Under the pieces are notes generated by a model. That model did not search any database. It had not been told where the DNA came from and saw nothing but the letters and a program-made list of their open reading frames with translations. Below are positions 1-6,106 of a DNA stretch of 20,849 nucleotides, piece after piece. This DNA is from Nitrosomonadaceae bacterium. GTDB lineage: Bacteria > Pseudomonadota > Gammaproteobacteria > Burkholderiales > Nitrosomonadaceae. Where the stretch lies: NCBI GenBank assembly GCA_947471695.1, contig CANIWY010000009.1:1-20849 (forward strand), given 5' to 3'. Position 1 is the stretch's first letter. Each line of letters begins with the position of its first letter. Both the position numbers and the translations under genes were made by a program.

Positions 1-2
1 AG

Positions 3-149
3 CTAGCAGGGGATGAGGCGCAGTCGGCACGGTTTACTCCGATCAAACCAAAGGCAAAGGCCCCTTCTACAAAGAAGCCCGCAGCCCAAACCACCCCTGC
101 AAATACCACCGCACCCAATCATAGCGGGCATCAGCATATGCATCATTGA
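3..149 (+). CDS. C-terminal end of an unrecognised protein (5' end outside window)
   Basis: One plus-strand frame is open from base 3 to a TGA at 147-149; the other two plus frames stop almost at once. The 48 visible residues are a low-complexity tail rich in Lys, Pro, Ala and Thr (KPKAKAPSTKKPAA), ending in a His/Met-rich run (HSGHQHMHH). Lys/Pro/Ala tails occur in phasins and in DNA-binding or surface proteins, and His-rich ends can bind metal, but no domain is visible, so I give no function. The gene converges on parA, and its last codons and stop lie within the stem of a long inverted repeat. I am fairly sure it is coding because of the biased composition and open frame, but the span is short. 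Confidence 0.55.
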   Translation, partial: LAGDEAQSARFTPIKPKAKAPSTKKPAAQTTPANTTAPNHSGHQHMHH

Positions 150-177
150 TGCATATCTGATGTGCATCTAGGTTTTT
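129..177 (+). terminator. Long inverted repeat between convergent genes, possible terminator
   Basis: ATATGCATCA (136-145) and TGATGCATAT (147-156) are perfect complements around one T. The outer arms CATCAG (129-134) and CTGATG (157-162) extend the stem to 16 bp with one bulged C at 135. The plus-strand gene's stop codon (147-149) lies inside it. A T-tract (173-177) follows about ten bases later, further than in a classic rho-independent terminator. On the minus strand the stem begins 5 bases after the parA stop, with no T-tract. TGCATC occurs again at 163-168, so the 148-153 strand has an alternative partner. A terminator or 3'-end stabiliser is the simplest reading. Confidence 0.45.
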
Positions 178-794
178 AGCCAGTCAATCAGAGGCTGCCA
201 TTGCTCTCGATCTTGCTCAGACTGAGATCGTGGTAGATCAAAGATACTCTTACCATTGAATGCGGCATTAACGTATACCATGGTATCTCGCAGGTAGGTC
301 AGAACGGGTAAATCATACTGATCTAGAAATTTCTCCAGAGTGGCTGCAGCATGGGTACGTGGATCAACGCGCATTCCCACAATTCCAATATATGATTTGT
401 GTTTACGCACCGTCTTCTCTTCTATCAAACGGTCCAGGAAGTCTCGTGAAGCGGCCATATCGAATACCGATGGCTGTACCGGTACGATGACCTTATCTGC
501 AAGTTTCAATGCATGAGCAAGGTTCTTTCCGTGCATTGCGGCTGGAGAGTCGAGAACGAGCCAGTCATTACTTTCTGGAATTTTTGGATTGACATCATCA
601 CGATCTGAGCTGAGTCTGGTGATCATTGGCAAATCGGCAGGGCGTAATGCAAGCCAGTTTAACGATGATTTTTGTCGATCGAGGTCCCACATCACTACAC
701 GTTGGTTTTGTCCGGCAAGGTAGCCTGCCAGATTGGTCGCTAGGGTGGTCTTGCCACAGCCCCCTTTAGGATTTGCCACCAGAATTGCTCGCAT
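168..794 (-). CDS. parA: ParA/MinD-family deviant Walker A ATPase
   Basis: A 208-residue ParA-type ATPase, cytoplasmic; family members position DNA or protein cargo by ATP-dependent dimerisation. Visible motifs: deviant Walker A KGGCGKTT at residues 10-17 with the signature Lys10 and catalytic Lys15; Walker A' motif DLDRQKSS at 37-44 (usually DADPQ); Walker B strand WLVLDSP with Asp82. I chose the ATG at 794 because GAGGGG lies 7 bases upstream and the protein then starts MRAILVANPKGG, as ParA proteins do; a TTG at 809 would add five residues and overlap scpB. It is the last gene of the scpA-scpB-parA run, 4 bp after the scpB stop. No ParB partner is visible, so it may be an orphan ParA rather than the chromosomal Soj. 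The family is certain, the cargo unknown. Confidence 0.85.
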   Translation of the reverse strand: MRAILVANPKGGCGKTTLATNLAGYLAGQNQRVVMWDLDRQKSSLNWLALRPADLPMITRLSSDRDDVNPKIPESNDWLVLDSPAAMHGKNLAHALKLADKVIVPVQPSVFDMAASRDFLDRLIEEKTVRKHKSYIGIVGMRVDPRTHAAATLEKFLDQYDLPVLTYLRDTMVYVNAAFNGKSIFDLPRSQSEQDREQWQPLIDWLKT

Positions 795-798
795 ATGA

Positions 799-1539
799 TT
801 ACCCCTCAAGATTACTCAATGGCTCTCTTTGCTGCGGTGTTGAATCGGTTGTTACTGTATCAGTTAACGCTGTCTCTGGGGATGATTGCATGGCGATAGA
901 CTCTGTCTCGTCATCTTCAGTGACAGACAGCTGTGAGACTGCGAGTAAGTCCATACTTCCTTGCGGCTCTACTAGAGCTCCCAGATCTGCTAGTGGCGGC
1001 AATTCCTCAAGGGAACGCAGGTTAAGATCATTCAGGAAGTTTTTGGTGGTTGCGTATAGAGCCGGTCGACCGGGTACATCACGACGCCCAATCGCCTCTA
1101 TCCAACCTCGTGCTTCAAGAGTTCTTAGTACTGGGCTGGAAACGGCAACGCCACGAATCTCCTCAATGTCACCCCTTGTCACCGGTTGACGGTAAGCTAC
1201 AATCGCAAGGGTCTCCAGTACTGCACGTGAATAACGGGGTGGTTTTTGGGGGTTAAGTCGGTCAAGAAACTGTTGCATCTCGGGTCTACTCTGAAAGCGC
1301 CAACCGCTAGCCACATTGACCAGCTCCACCCCCTTTCCGACCCAGTCTTCGCGTAACTCTTCCAGCAGTCTGCGCAGGATCTCTTGACTCAATTCCTCAT
1401 CAAATAGCCTCTTCAATTCCTGGAGTGTTAAAGGGTCCTGAGTGGTGAGCAAGGCGGCTTCCAGAATGCGCTTAATCTCACAGAGATCGGGCGAAACGGA
1501 GACACTAAGCGGCTGTAAGGAGACTGGTTGATTTGACAT
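799..1539 (-). CDS. scpB: Segregation and condensation protein ScpB
   Basis: The 246-residue ScpB is the winged-helix (kite) partner that, with ScpA, bridges the SMC heads of the bacterial condensin. The folded part, about residues 15-175, has the family pattern: an N-terminal winged helix (IKRILEAALLTTQDPLTLQEL), then RPEMQQFLDRL, then the highly conserved LSRAVLETLAIVAYRQPVTR-type stretch (here YSRAVLETLAIVAYRQPVTR), followed by IEEIRGV and GRRDVPGRPALYATT. From about residue 180 on there is a roughly 65-residue acidic, Ser/Thr-rich tail that looks disordered, making the protein longer than the usual ~200 residues. Its start overlaps the end of scpA by 35 bp, so translation is probably coupled. 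No smc gene is in the window. Confidence 0.93.
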   Translation of the reverse strand: MSNQPVSLQPLSVSVSPDLCEIKRILEAALLTTQDPLTLQELKRLFDEELSQEILRRLLEELREDWVGKGVELVNVASGWRFQSRPEMQQFLDRLNPQKPPRYSRAVLETLAIVAYRQPVTRGDIEEIRGVAVSSPVLRTLEARGWIEAIGRRDVPGRPALYATTKNFLNDLNLRSLEELPPLADLGALVEPQGSMDLLAVSQLSVTEDDETESIAMQSSPETALTDTVTTDSTPQQREPLSNLEG

Positions 1540-2311
1540 AAATGATTCCGAATGTTTGAGTCTGTGTTAACTCCACCAAGGATTCTCTGGAGAGCTCTAG
1601 TATCGCAAGAAAAGTAACTACAATTTCTGACACGCCGGCGGCGGCACTAAATAACTCATGGAATTCAACGAACTCACGACCGTGCAGATGACGCAAAATG
1701 CGGCTCATATGTGCACGTACAGAGAGCCCCTCTCGAGTGACACGGTGGTGCTGGTTCGCCTGAGCCCGGGTGACTAGGGTAAGCCAGGCATTACGCAGGT
1801 CATTCATGCTGACTCCCGGTAGACGTTGAACTACAGACTGTTCAATTGGTAATTCAACCAGCATAAAATCCCGTTCGGATTGGGGTAATTTATTAAGATT
1901 TCGCCCGGCAAGTTTCATCTGCTCGTATTCCAGCAGTCGACGCACTAACTCAGCCCGTGGATCGATATCTTCCGCGTTTTTGCTAACAGGGCGGGGAAGA
2001 AGCATGCGAGATTTTATTTCAATTAAGAGTGCAGCCATGAGAAGGTACTCGGCAGCTAACTCTAGTTGATTGGCTTGCATCATCTCGACATAGGTCATGT
2101 ACTGGCGAGTCAGTTCCGCCATCGGAATATCCAGTACTTCTAGATTATGTCTACGGATGAGGTAGAGGAGTAAGTCCAGAGGGCCCTGGAAGGTATCGAG
2201 AAATACTTCCAGCGCATCTGGTGGAATATACAGATCGCGAGGTAGTTCCAGCAGCGGCTCACCGTGAATGGTTGCAACAGGAGTAGTGGCGATATTGAAG
2301 AGTGTGTTCAT
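1505..2311 (-). CDS. scpA: Segregation and condensation protein ScpA (kleisin)
   Basis: The 268-residue ScpA is the kleisin subunit of the SMC-ScpAB condensin, which compacts and resolves newly replicated chromosomes. The N-terminal SMC-neck binding region is clear: FQGPLDLLLYLIRRHNLEVLDI at about residues 41-62, then TRQYMTYVEMM and LAAEYLLMAALLIEIKSRMLLP. The middle is variable, with the R-A-E-L-V-R-R-L-L-E-Y-E-Q motif near residue 122. The C-terminal winged helix (about 210-268) contains the FLAILELSRESLVELTQ stretch that contacts the SMC cap. The ATG at 2311 has no obvious Shine-Dalgarno, and 77 bp separate it from the trpS stop, so it may be translated or transcribed partly on its own. 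It overlaps scpB by 35 bp. Confidence 0.93.
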   Translation of the reverse strand: MNTLFNIATTPVATIHGEPLLELPRDLYIPPDALEVFLDTFQGPLDLLLYLIRRHNLEVLDIPMAELTRQYMTYVEMMQANQLELAAEYLLMAALLIEIKSRMLLPRPVSKNAEDIDPRAELVRRLLEYEQMKLAGRNLNKLPQSERDFMLVELPIEQSVVQRLPGVSMNDLRNAWLTLVTRAQANQHHRVTREGLSVRAHMSRILRHLHGREFVEFHELFSAAAGVSEIVVTFLAILELSRESLVELTQTQTFGIIYVKSTSLLTAA

Positions 2312-2388
2312 TCGGAGATGGAGGCATCTTACTGCTCAATCATGATTATACTGCGCCCGGACTCATTTCTCTCATCTGGTGAGTTCCG

Positions 2389-3591
2389 CTATGTGTAACT
2401 GAGCCCCATCGCCTCTCTAACATCACGCATGGTCTCCTGCGCGAGTCTGTCAGCTTTTTCACAACCATCCGCGATGAGATTACGAACCAGAGATGGATCT
2501 TCTTCATACATCCGAGCCCGTTCATGCATTGGTTCCTGTTCGGCCAGTACCATTTCTAGTATAGGCTGTTTGCACTCTAGGCAGCCGATCCCAGCACTCT
2601 TACATCCTTGCTGAACCCAGTCCTGCGTCTTAGCGTTTGAATAAATCAGATGGAATTGCCATACAGGGCACTTGGCTGGCTCACCTGGATCGCTTCGTCG
2701 GATGCGTGCCGGGTCGGTTGGCATGGTGCGGATCTTCTTTGTGACGACGTCCGGATCTTCTCGTAGTCCGATGGTGTTATTGTAGGACTTGGACATTTTT
2801 TGACCGTCTAGCCCTGGCATTTTGGATGCTCGAGTGAGAAGCGCCTCCGGCTCGGTTAGTATCATCTTACCGCCCCCTTCAAGGTAACCGAATAGCCGTT
2901 CCCGGTCTCCCATACTCAGGTTCTGCTGTTCATCGAGTAACGAACGTGCGGTCGCTAGCGCCGCATCATCACCCTGTTCCTGATAGCGGTCACGCAGTTC
3001 ACGGTAGACCTTGGATTTTTTCGAGCCGAGCTTCTTGATCGCCTCCTCAGCCTTCTCCTTGAATCCGATTTCTTTACCGTAAATATGATTGAACCGGCGG
3101 GTAATTTCTCGGGTGAATTCGATATGTGGTGCTTGATCCTCGCCGACCGGTACGCGGTTGGCTCGATAAATTAGGATGTCTGAACTCTGCAGTAACGGGT
3201 AGCCGAGAAAGCCATAGGTGCTCAGGTCCTTCTCGTTTAGTTTCTCCTGCTGGTCCTTGTAGGAAGGGACCCTCTCCAACCAGCCTAGTGGGGTAATCAT
3301 GGAGAGAAGTACATGCATCTCTGCATGCGCCGGTACTTGAGACTGAATGAATAGGGTTGCCTGTGCCGGATCTACCCCAGCGGCAAGCCAGTCGATCACC
3401 ATATCCCAGACATTCTGCTCAATGATTTCTGGTGTATCGTAATGCGTGGTCAGTGCGTGCCAGTCGGCGACAAAGAATAGACACTCGAACTGGTGCTGCA
3501 GATCCACCCAGTTTTTTAATACGCCGTGGTAATGGCCCAAGTGTAACCTTCCCGTGGGGCGCATTCCAGACAAGACGCGATCAGTAAACAT
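2389..3591 (-). CDS. trpS: Tryptophan--tRNA ligase with insertion and a Cys4 motif
   Basis: A class I aminoacyl-tRNA synthetase that activates tryptophan and charges tRNA-Trp. The HIGH-type motif is HLGH at residues 17-20 and the KMSKS loop is exact at 265-269. At 400 residues it is longer than the ~334-residue E. coli enzyme; the extra ~70 residues lie between YGKEIGF (171-177) and ILTEPEALL (244-252), just before KMSKS, and are highly charged. Cysteines 308, 330, 337 and 340 give C-x21-C-x6-C-x2-C in the tRNA-binding C-terminal part, very close to the [4Fe-4S] ligand pattern of Thermotoga maritima TrpRS as I remember it (C-x22-C-x6-C-x2-C). AAAGG lies 9 bases before the ATG. It sits 30 bp after the M50 protease gene in the same operon. 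Confidence 0.96.
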   Translation of the reverse strand: MFTDRVLSGMRPTGRLHLGHYHGVLKNWVDLQHQFECLFFVADWHALTTHYDTPEIIEQNVWDMVIDWLAAGVDPAQATLFIQSQVPAHAEMHVLLSMITPLGWLERVPSYKDQQEKLNEKDLSTYGFLGYPLLQSSDILIYRANRVPVGEDQAPHIEFTREITRRFNHIYGKEIGFKEKAEEAIKKLGSKKSKVYRELRDRYQEQGDDAALATARSLLDEQQNLSMGDRERLFGYLEGGGKMILTEPEALLTRASKMPGLDGQKMSKSYNNTIGLREDPDVVTKKIRTMPTDPARIRRSDPGEPAKCPVWQFHLIYSNAKTQDWVQQGCKSAGIGCLECKQPILEMVLAEQEPMHERARMYEEDPSLVRNLIADGCEKADRLAQETMRDVREAMGLSYT

Positions 3592-3621
3592 TGTTACTTG
3601 CCTTTAAAGATTAGGTGCTTA

Positions 3622-4287
3622 TCAAGCTTTCAGTCCGGTAAGTGCTGCTATCACCTGTACCGTAAACAGGATAGATGGCCCGATAATAGTGCTGAGCATT
3701 CCTGTGAATAATAACAATAGAAGTACCATAAAGCCATAAGGCTCGATCCGTGCAAAATGGCGCGCCATCGCATGGGGCAGCAGGCTTATCGCCATTCGCC
3801 CTCCGTCTAGTGGCGGTAGTGGTAGTAAGTTCAAGACCATCAGGATGACATTAATTTCAATGCCCGCTTCACCCATCAATAGCATTGGTTTGGTCAATTC
3901 ACTCTCCGGCAGAGAGAGGCCGAGTTTCATTACCAGTGCCCAGAGGAATGCCATGAAAAGATTTGCACCTGGACCGGCAGCAGCCACCCACAACATGTCG
4001 TACTTGGGGCGACGCAATTTTCCGAAGTTCACCGGTACAGGTTTGGCCCAACCGAACAGGAATCCGGTGCCAACTGTCAATTTGCTCAGAGTAAATAGAA
4101 CTAAGGGGACGATGATCGTACCCATCAGATCGATATGACGTATTGGATTGAGACTGATACGACCTTGTGTGTAGGCCGTCAGATCACCAAAATGTCTGGC
4201 CACGTAGCCGTGTGCAGCCTCATGCAGGGTGATGGCAAGAATCACCGGCAGCGCCCAGATGGCGATCCCTTGAATAATACTATCCAT
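3622..4287 (-). CDS. Site-2 protease-like M50 family membrane metalloprotease
   Basis: A 221-residue integral inner-membrane zinc metalloprotease of the short M50 (site-2 protease, SpoIVFB/RseP-related) type. The zinc site is visible: HEAAH at residues 22-26 in the first helix, and the third ligand motif NLLPLPPLDGG at 153-163 with Asp161. About five to six hydrophobic segments are seen (roughly 5-22, 55-70, 97-122, 140-158, 183-203, 205-220). There is no PDZ domain, unlike RseP. Members cleave within membranes, but the substrate here is unknown. It overlaps yciO by 8 bp and precedes trpS by 30 bp; this protease beside trpS is, from memory, a common arrangement in Betaproteobacteria and looks like operon conservation rather than a shared pathway. 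Confidence 0.92.
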   Translation of the reverse strand: MDSIIQGIAIWALPVILAITLHEAAHGYVARHFGDLTAYTQGRISLNPIRHIDLMGTIIVPLVLFTLSKLTVGTGFLFGWAKPVPVNFGKLRRPKYDMLWVAAAGPGANLFMAFLWALVMKLGLSLPESELTKPMLLMGEAGIEINVILMVLNLLPLPPLDGGRMAISLLPHAMARHFARIEPYGFMVLLLLLFTGMLSTIIGPSILFTVQVIAALTGLKA

Positions 4288-4912
4288 GCGTTATCCCGAA
4301 GGGTGTAAGGCTGCCTTTGCCTTGGCGAGTTAGTTCGGGCACTTCACCCGTTAGATCAATCACGGTCGTCATCTCTAAACCACATGGACCACCATCCAGT
4401 ACTAGTTCCACTTGATGTTCTAGGCGATCACGAATTTCCTCGGCATCATTGAGAGGAAATTCGTCTCCCGGGAGCATCAATGTGGAACTCAGCAAAGGCT
4501 CCTTTAACTCCTCTAGTAGGGCTTGAACCACTGGGTGATGTGGAATTCTTAGGCCGATGGTGTTGCGCTTTGGATGCTGCAACCGGCGTGGTACTTCGCG
4601 TGTCGCTTCAAGTATAAAAGTATAGCTACCCGGCGTACTTGCTTTAAGCAAGCGGTACTGGCTGTTATCGACCTTGGCATAGTGCGAGATCTCAGCTAAA
4701 TCTCGGCATACCAACGTGAAGTGATGCCGATCATCCACCTGACGTATGGTGCGGATACGTGTCATGGCATTCTTGTCACCCAGATGGCAGCCCAGTGCAT
4801 AACAGGAGTCAGTCGGGTAAACGATTACACCGTCAGCGCGTACGATCGCAGCCGCTTGCCGTATTAAGCGTATTTGCGGATTATCTGGATTTATGGAAAA
4901 GAATTGGGCCAC
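4280..4912 (-). CDS. yciO: YciO-type Sua5/YrdC family protein (threonylcarbamoyl-AMP synthase-like)
   Basis: A 210-residue Sua5/YciO/YrdC-fold protein. It matches E. coli YciO nearly word for word at the start (AQFFSINPDNPQIRLI, GVIVYPTDSCYALGC) and later (SYTFILEATREVPRRL, LSSTLMLPGDEFP, TTVIDLT). The fold makes threonylcarbamoyl-adenylate for the t6A tRNA modification in TsaC/Sua5. In the YciO branch the region after the YPTDT-like motif reads DDRHHFTLVCRD instead of the K-R-P...P-L segment of TsaC, so it may be a weaker or different enzyme; I would not assume it is the cell's main TsaC. The start is GTG at 4912, the only start codon after the preceding in-frame stop. It lies 67 bp after the PHP gene and overlaps the M50 gene by 8 bp. 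The pair with a YciV-like PHP gene is the same as in E. coli. Confidence 0.9.
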   Translation of the reverse strand: MAQFFSINPDNPQIRLIRQAAAIVRADGVIVYPTDSCYALGCHLGDKNAMTRIRTIRQVDDRHHFTLVCRDLAEISHYAKVDNSQYRLLKASTPGSYTFILEATREVPRRLQHPKRNTIGLRIPHHPVVQALLEELKEPLLSSTLMLPGDEFPLNDAEEIRDRLEHQVELVLDGGPCGLEMTTVIDLTGEVPELTRQGKGSLTPFGITHG

Positions 4913-4979
4913 GTGAAGAGCGGTCTCTACTGTTAATGACTGGGATTGACTTATAAGCGGGAGCTCTATCTCGATCTGG

Positions 4980-5822
4980 TTACATTACTCCAATCCAGTC
5001 ATGCCATACGGGCTTACATCCAGCAGGCAATTCTGGCATCCGGCCCAGATCAAAATAGCTTTCTCCCGGTCCGTGGAAGTCTGAACCGCGAGAAGCGAGT
5101 AAGTTCAAACGTTGAGCATGTCGTGCAAATAGCAGGGATTGCTCCGGTGTATGACTGGCAGTGATGACCTCGATGGCTGCACCACCGAGACCTCGGAATT
5201 CAAGCAGCAGTTCGTCCAGCGCACTCTTGCCGAGTTTGTAGCGGGCCGGGTGGGCAATCACTGCTCTTCCGCCACTGCCGCATATCCAGCCCACCGCCTC
5301 GCTGAGTGAGACCCATTGATGGGGTGCGTATCCCGGCTTGCCCTTGACCAAATACTTCTTAAATACGGATTTCACATCCCTAGCATGGCCACGTTCGGTC
5401 AGAAAGCGTGCAAAGTGAGTACGCCCTATCAGTCTCCCCGCTCCGGCATAAGAGTAAGCTCCCTCTAGGCTGCCGTAGATGCCAGACTTATCAAGTTGCG
5501 CGGCGATATTGCTCGCTCGTTCTGCACGACCACTACGAATGGCCGATAGACCTTCGGCGAGTGGGGCATATTCAGGGCTTATACCGAGACCGACAATGTG
5601 CAGTGTCTGGCTGCGCCAGCTGACGGAGATCTCAACCCCATTAATGAAGATGATGCCCTTTGCTTTGGCAGCACGGCGAGCCTCATCTAGTCCATCGACA
5701 TTATCGTGGTCGGTCAGTGCTAGCACATTCACCCCGCGCGTGGCGGCGTGATCCACTAGTTGCGTGGGCGTCAGCAAACCATCTGAAACTGTGGAGTGGC
5801 AATGCAGGTCGATATTGAGCAT
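4980..5822 (-). CDS. rnm: PHP-domain 5'-3' exoribonuclease, RNase AM type (YciV/TrpH)
   Basis: A 280-residue PHP phosphoesterase with a full metal-binding set: HCHSTVSDG (His7, His9, Asp14), LTDHDN (Asp38, His39), GVEISVSW (Glu64), VIAHPARY, and GSDFHGPGE near the C-terminus. This matches E. coli YciV (Rnm, RNase AM), a manganese-dependent nuclease that frees 5'-nucleotides from short RNAs and trims the 5' ends of rRNA precursors. The size is as usual. The assignment is strengthened by yciO immediately downstream, the same neighbour as in E. coli. It is the first gene of the minus-strand operon that runs to parA. The ATG at 5822 has no clear Shine-Dalgarno; a plausible sigma-70 promoter lies just upstream, predicting a short leader. 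Confidence 0.88.
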   Translation of the reverse strand: MLNIDLHCHSTVSDGLLTPTQLVDHAATRGVNVLALTDHDNVDGLDEARRAAKAKGIIFINGVEISVSWRSQTLHIVGLGISPEYAPLAEGLSAIRSGRAERASNIAAQLDKSGIYGSLEGAYSYAGAGRLIGRTHFARFLTERGHARDVKSVFKKYLVKGKPGYAPHQWVSLSEAVGWICGSGGRAVIAHPARYKLGKSALDELLLEFRGLGGAAIEVITASHTPEQSLLFARHAQRLNLLASRGSDFHGPGESYFDLGRMPELPAGCKPVWHDWIGVM

Positions 5823-5854
5823 GAAGCCGATAGTTCGCGCGAAGCAAGGGGTGC

Positions 5855-5883
5855 ATCATAACAAATAAGCAGCCCCATGAAAA
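5855..5883 (-). promoter_or_regulatory. Candidate sigma-70 promoter for rnm operon
   Basis: Read on the minus strand, TTTTCA (5878-5883) and TATGAT (5855-5860) are separated by 17 bp. The -10 matches the consensus at 5 of 6 and the -35 at 4 of 6. Transcription would start near 5848, about 26 bases before the rnm ATG. Found by eye only. Confidence 0.4.
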
Positions 5884-5919
5884 ATGAACCGTGTGGAGAA
5901 AATCGGCTCCATAAACCAT

Positions 5920-5945
5920 AGGGAGTTCACAAACCCCTACTCCCT
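5920..5945. repeat. Inverted repeat in rnm/cysG divergent region
   Basis: AGGGAGT (5920-5926) and ACTCCCT (5939-5945) are perfect 7-bp complements around a 12-base spacer. The repeat lies between the two divergent candidate promoters, a typical place for an operator, but no known regulator consensus is recognised. Confidence 0.35.
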
Positions 5946-5967
5946 GAGTACTGGTTCTGCAGTATCA

Positions 5968-5996
5968 TTGCGACTGACTGCGGCATACTTTACCAT
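5968..5996 (+). promoter_or_regulatory. Weak candidate promoter for cysG
   Basis: TTGCGA (5968-5973) and TACCAT (5991-5996) are 17 bp apart on the plus strand, each matching the sigma-70 consensus at 4 of 6 positions. This would give a leader of about 100 bases before cysG. Weak evidence; other placements are possible. Confidence 0.25.
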
Positions 5997-6059
5997 CTCA
6001 TCATGGATCAATTGCATCCCTCGTAGCCGCCTGATCGGTTTCTCCTAACAGGTCTCCAT

Positions 6060-6090
6060 GTAGAGAAAGAATGGGGATTTTTTCTGCTAC
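6060..6090 (+). promoter_or_regulatory. Hairpin in the cysG leader
   Basis: Bases 6060-6071 can pair with 6078-6090 as a 12-bp stem (GTAG with CTAC, then eight A/T-rich pairs) with one bulged G at 6086 and a 6-base loop TGGGGA. It overlaps an in-frame ATG at 6071 and ends 16 bases before the preferred cysG ATG. It is mostly A-T paired, so stability is moderate and a regulatory role is only a possibility. Confidence 0.25.
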
Positions 6091-6106
6091 GAATCAAACA
6101 AGACCG

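Noticed and set aside
773..1189. 138-residue plus-strand ORF over parA/scpB
   Set aside because: Antisense to the well-supported scpB; Ser/Arg-rich composition typical of a shadow frame.
2361..2383. ACTCA...TGAGT inverted repeat after trpS
   Set aside because: Only 5-bp arms, 13-base loop and no T-run; too weak to call a terminator.
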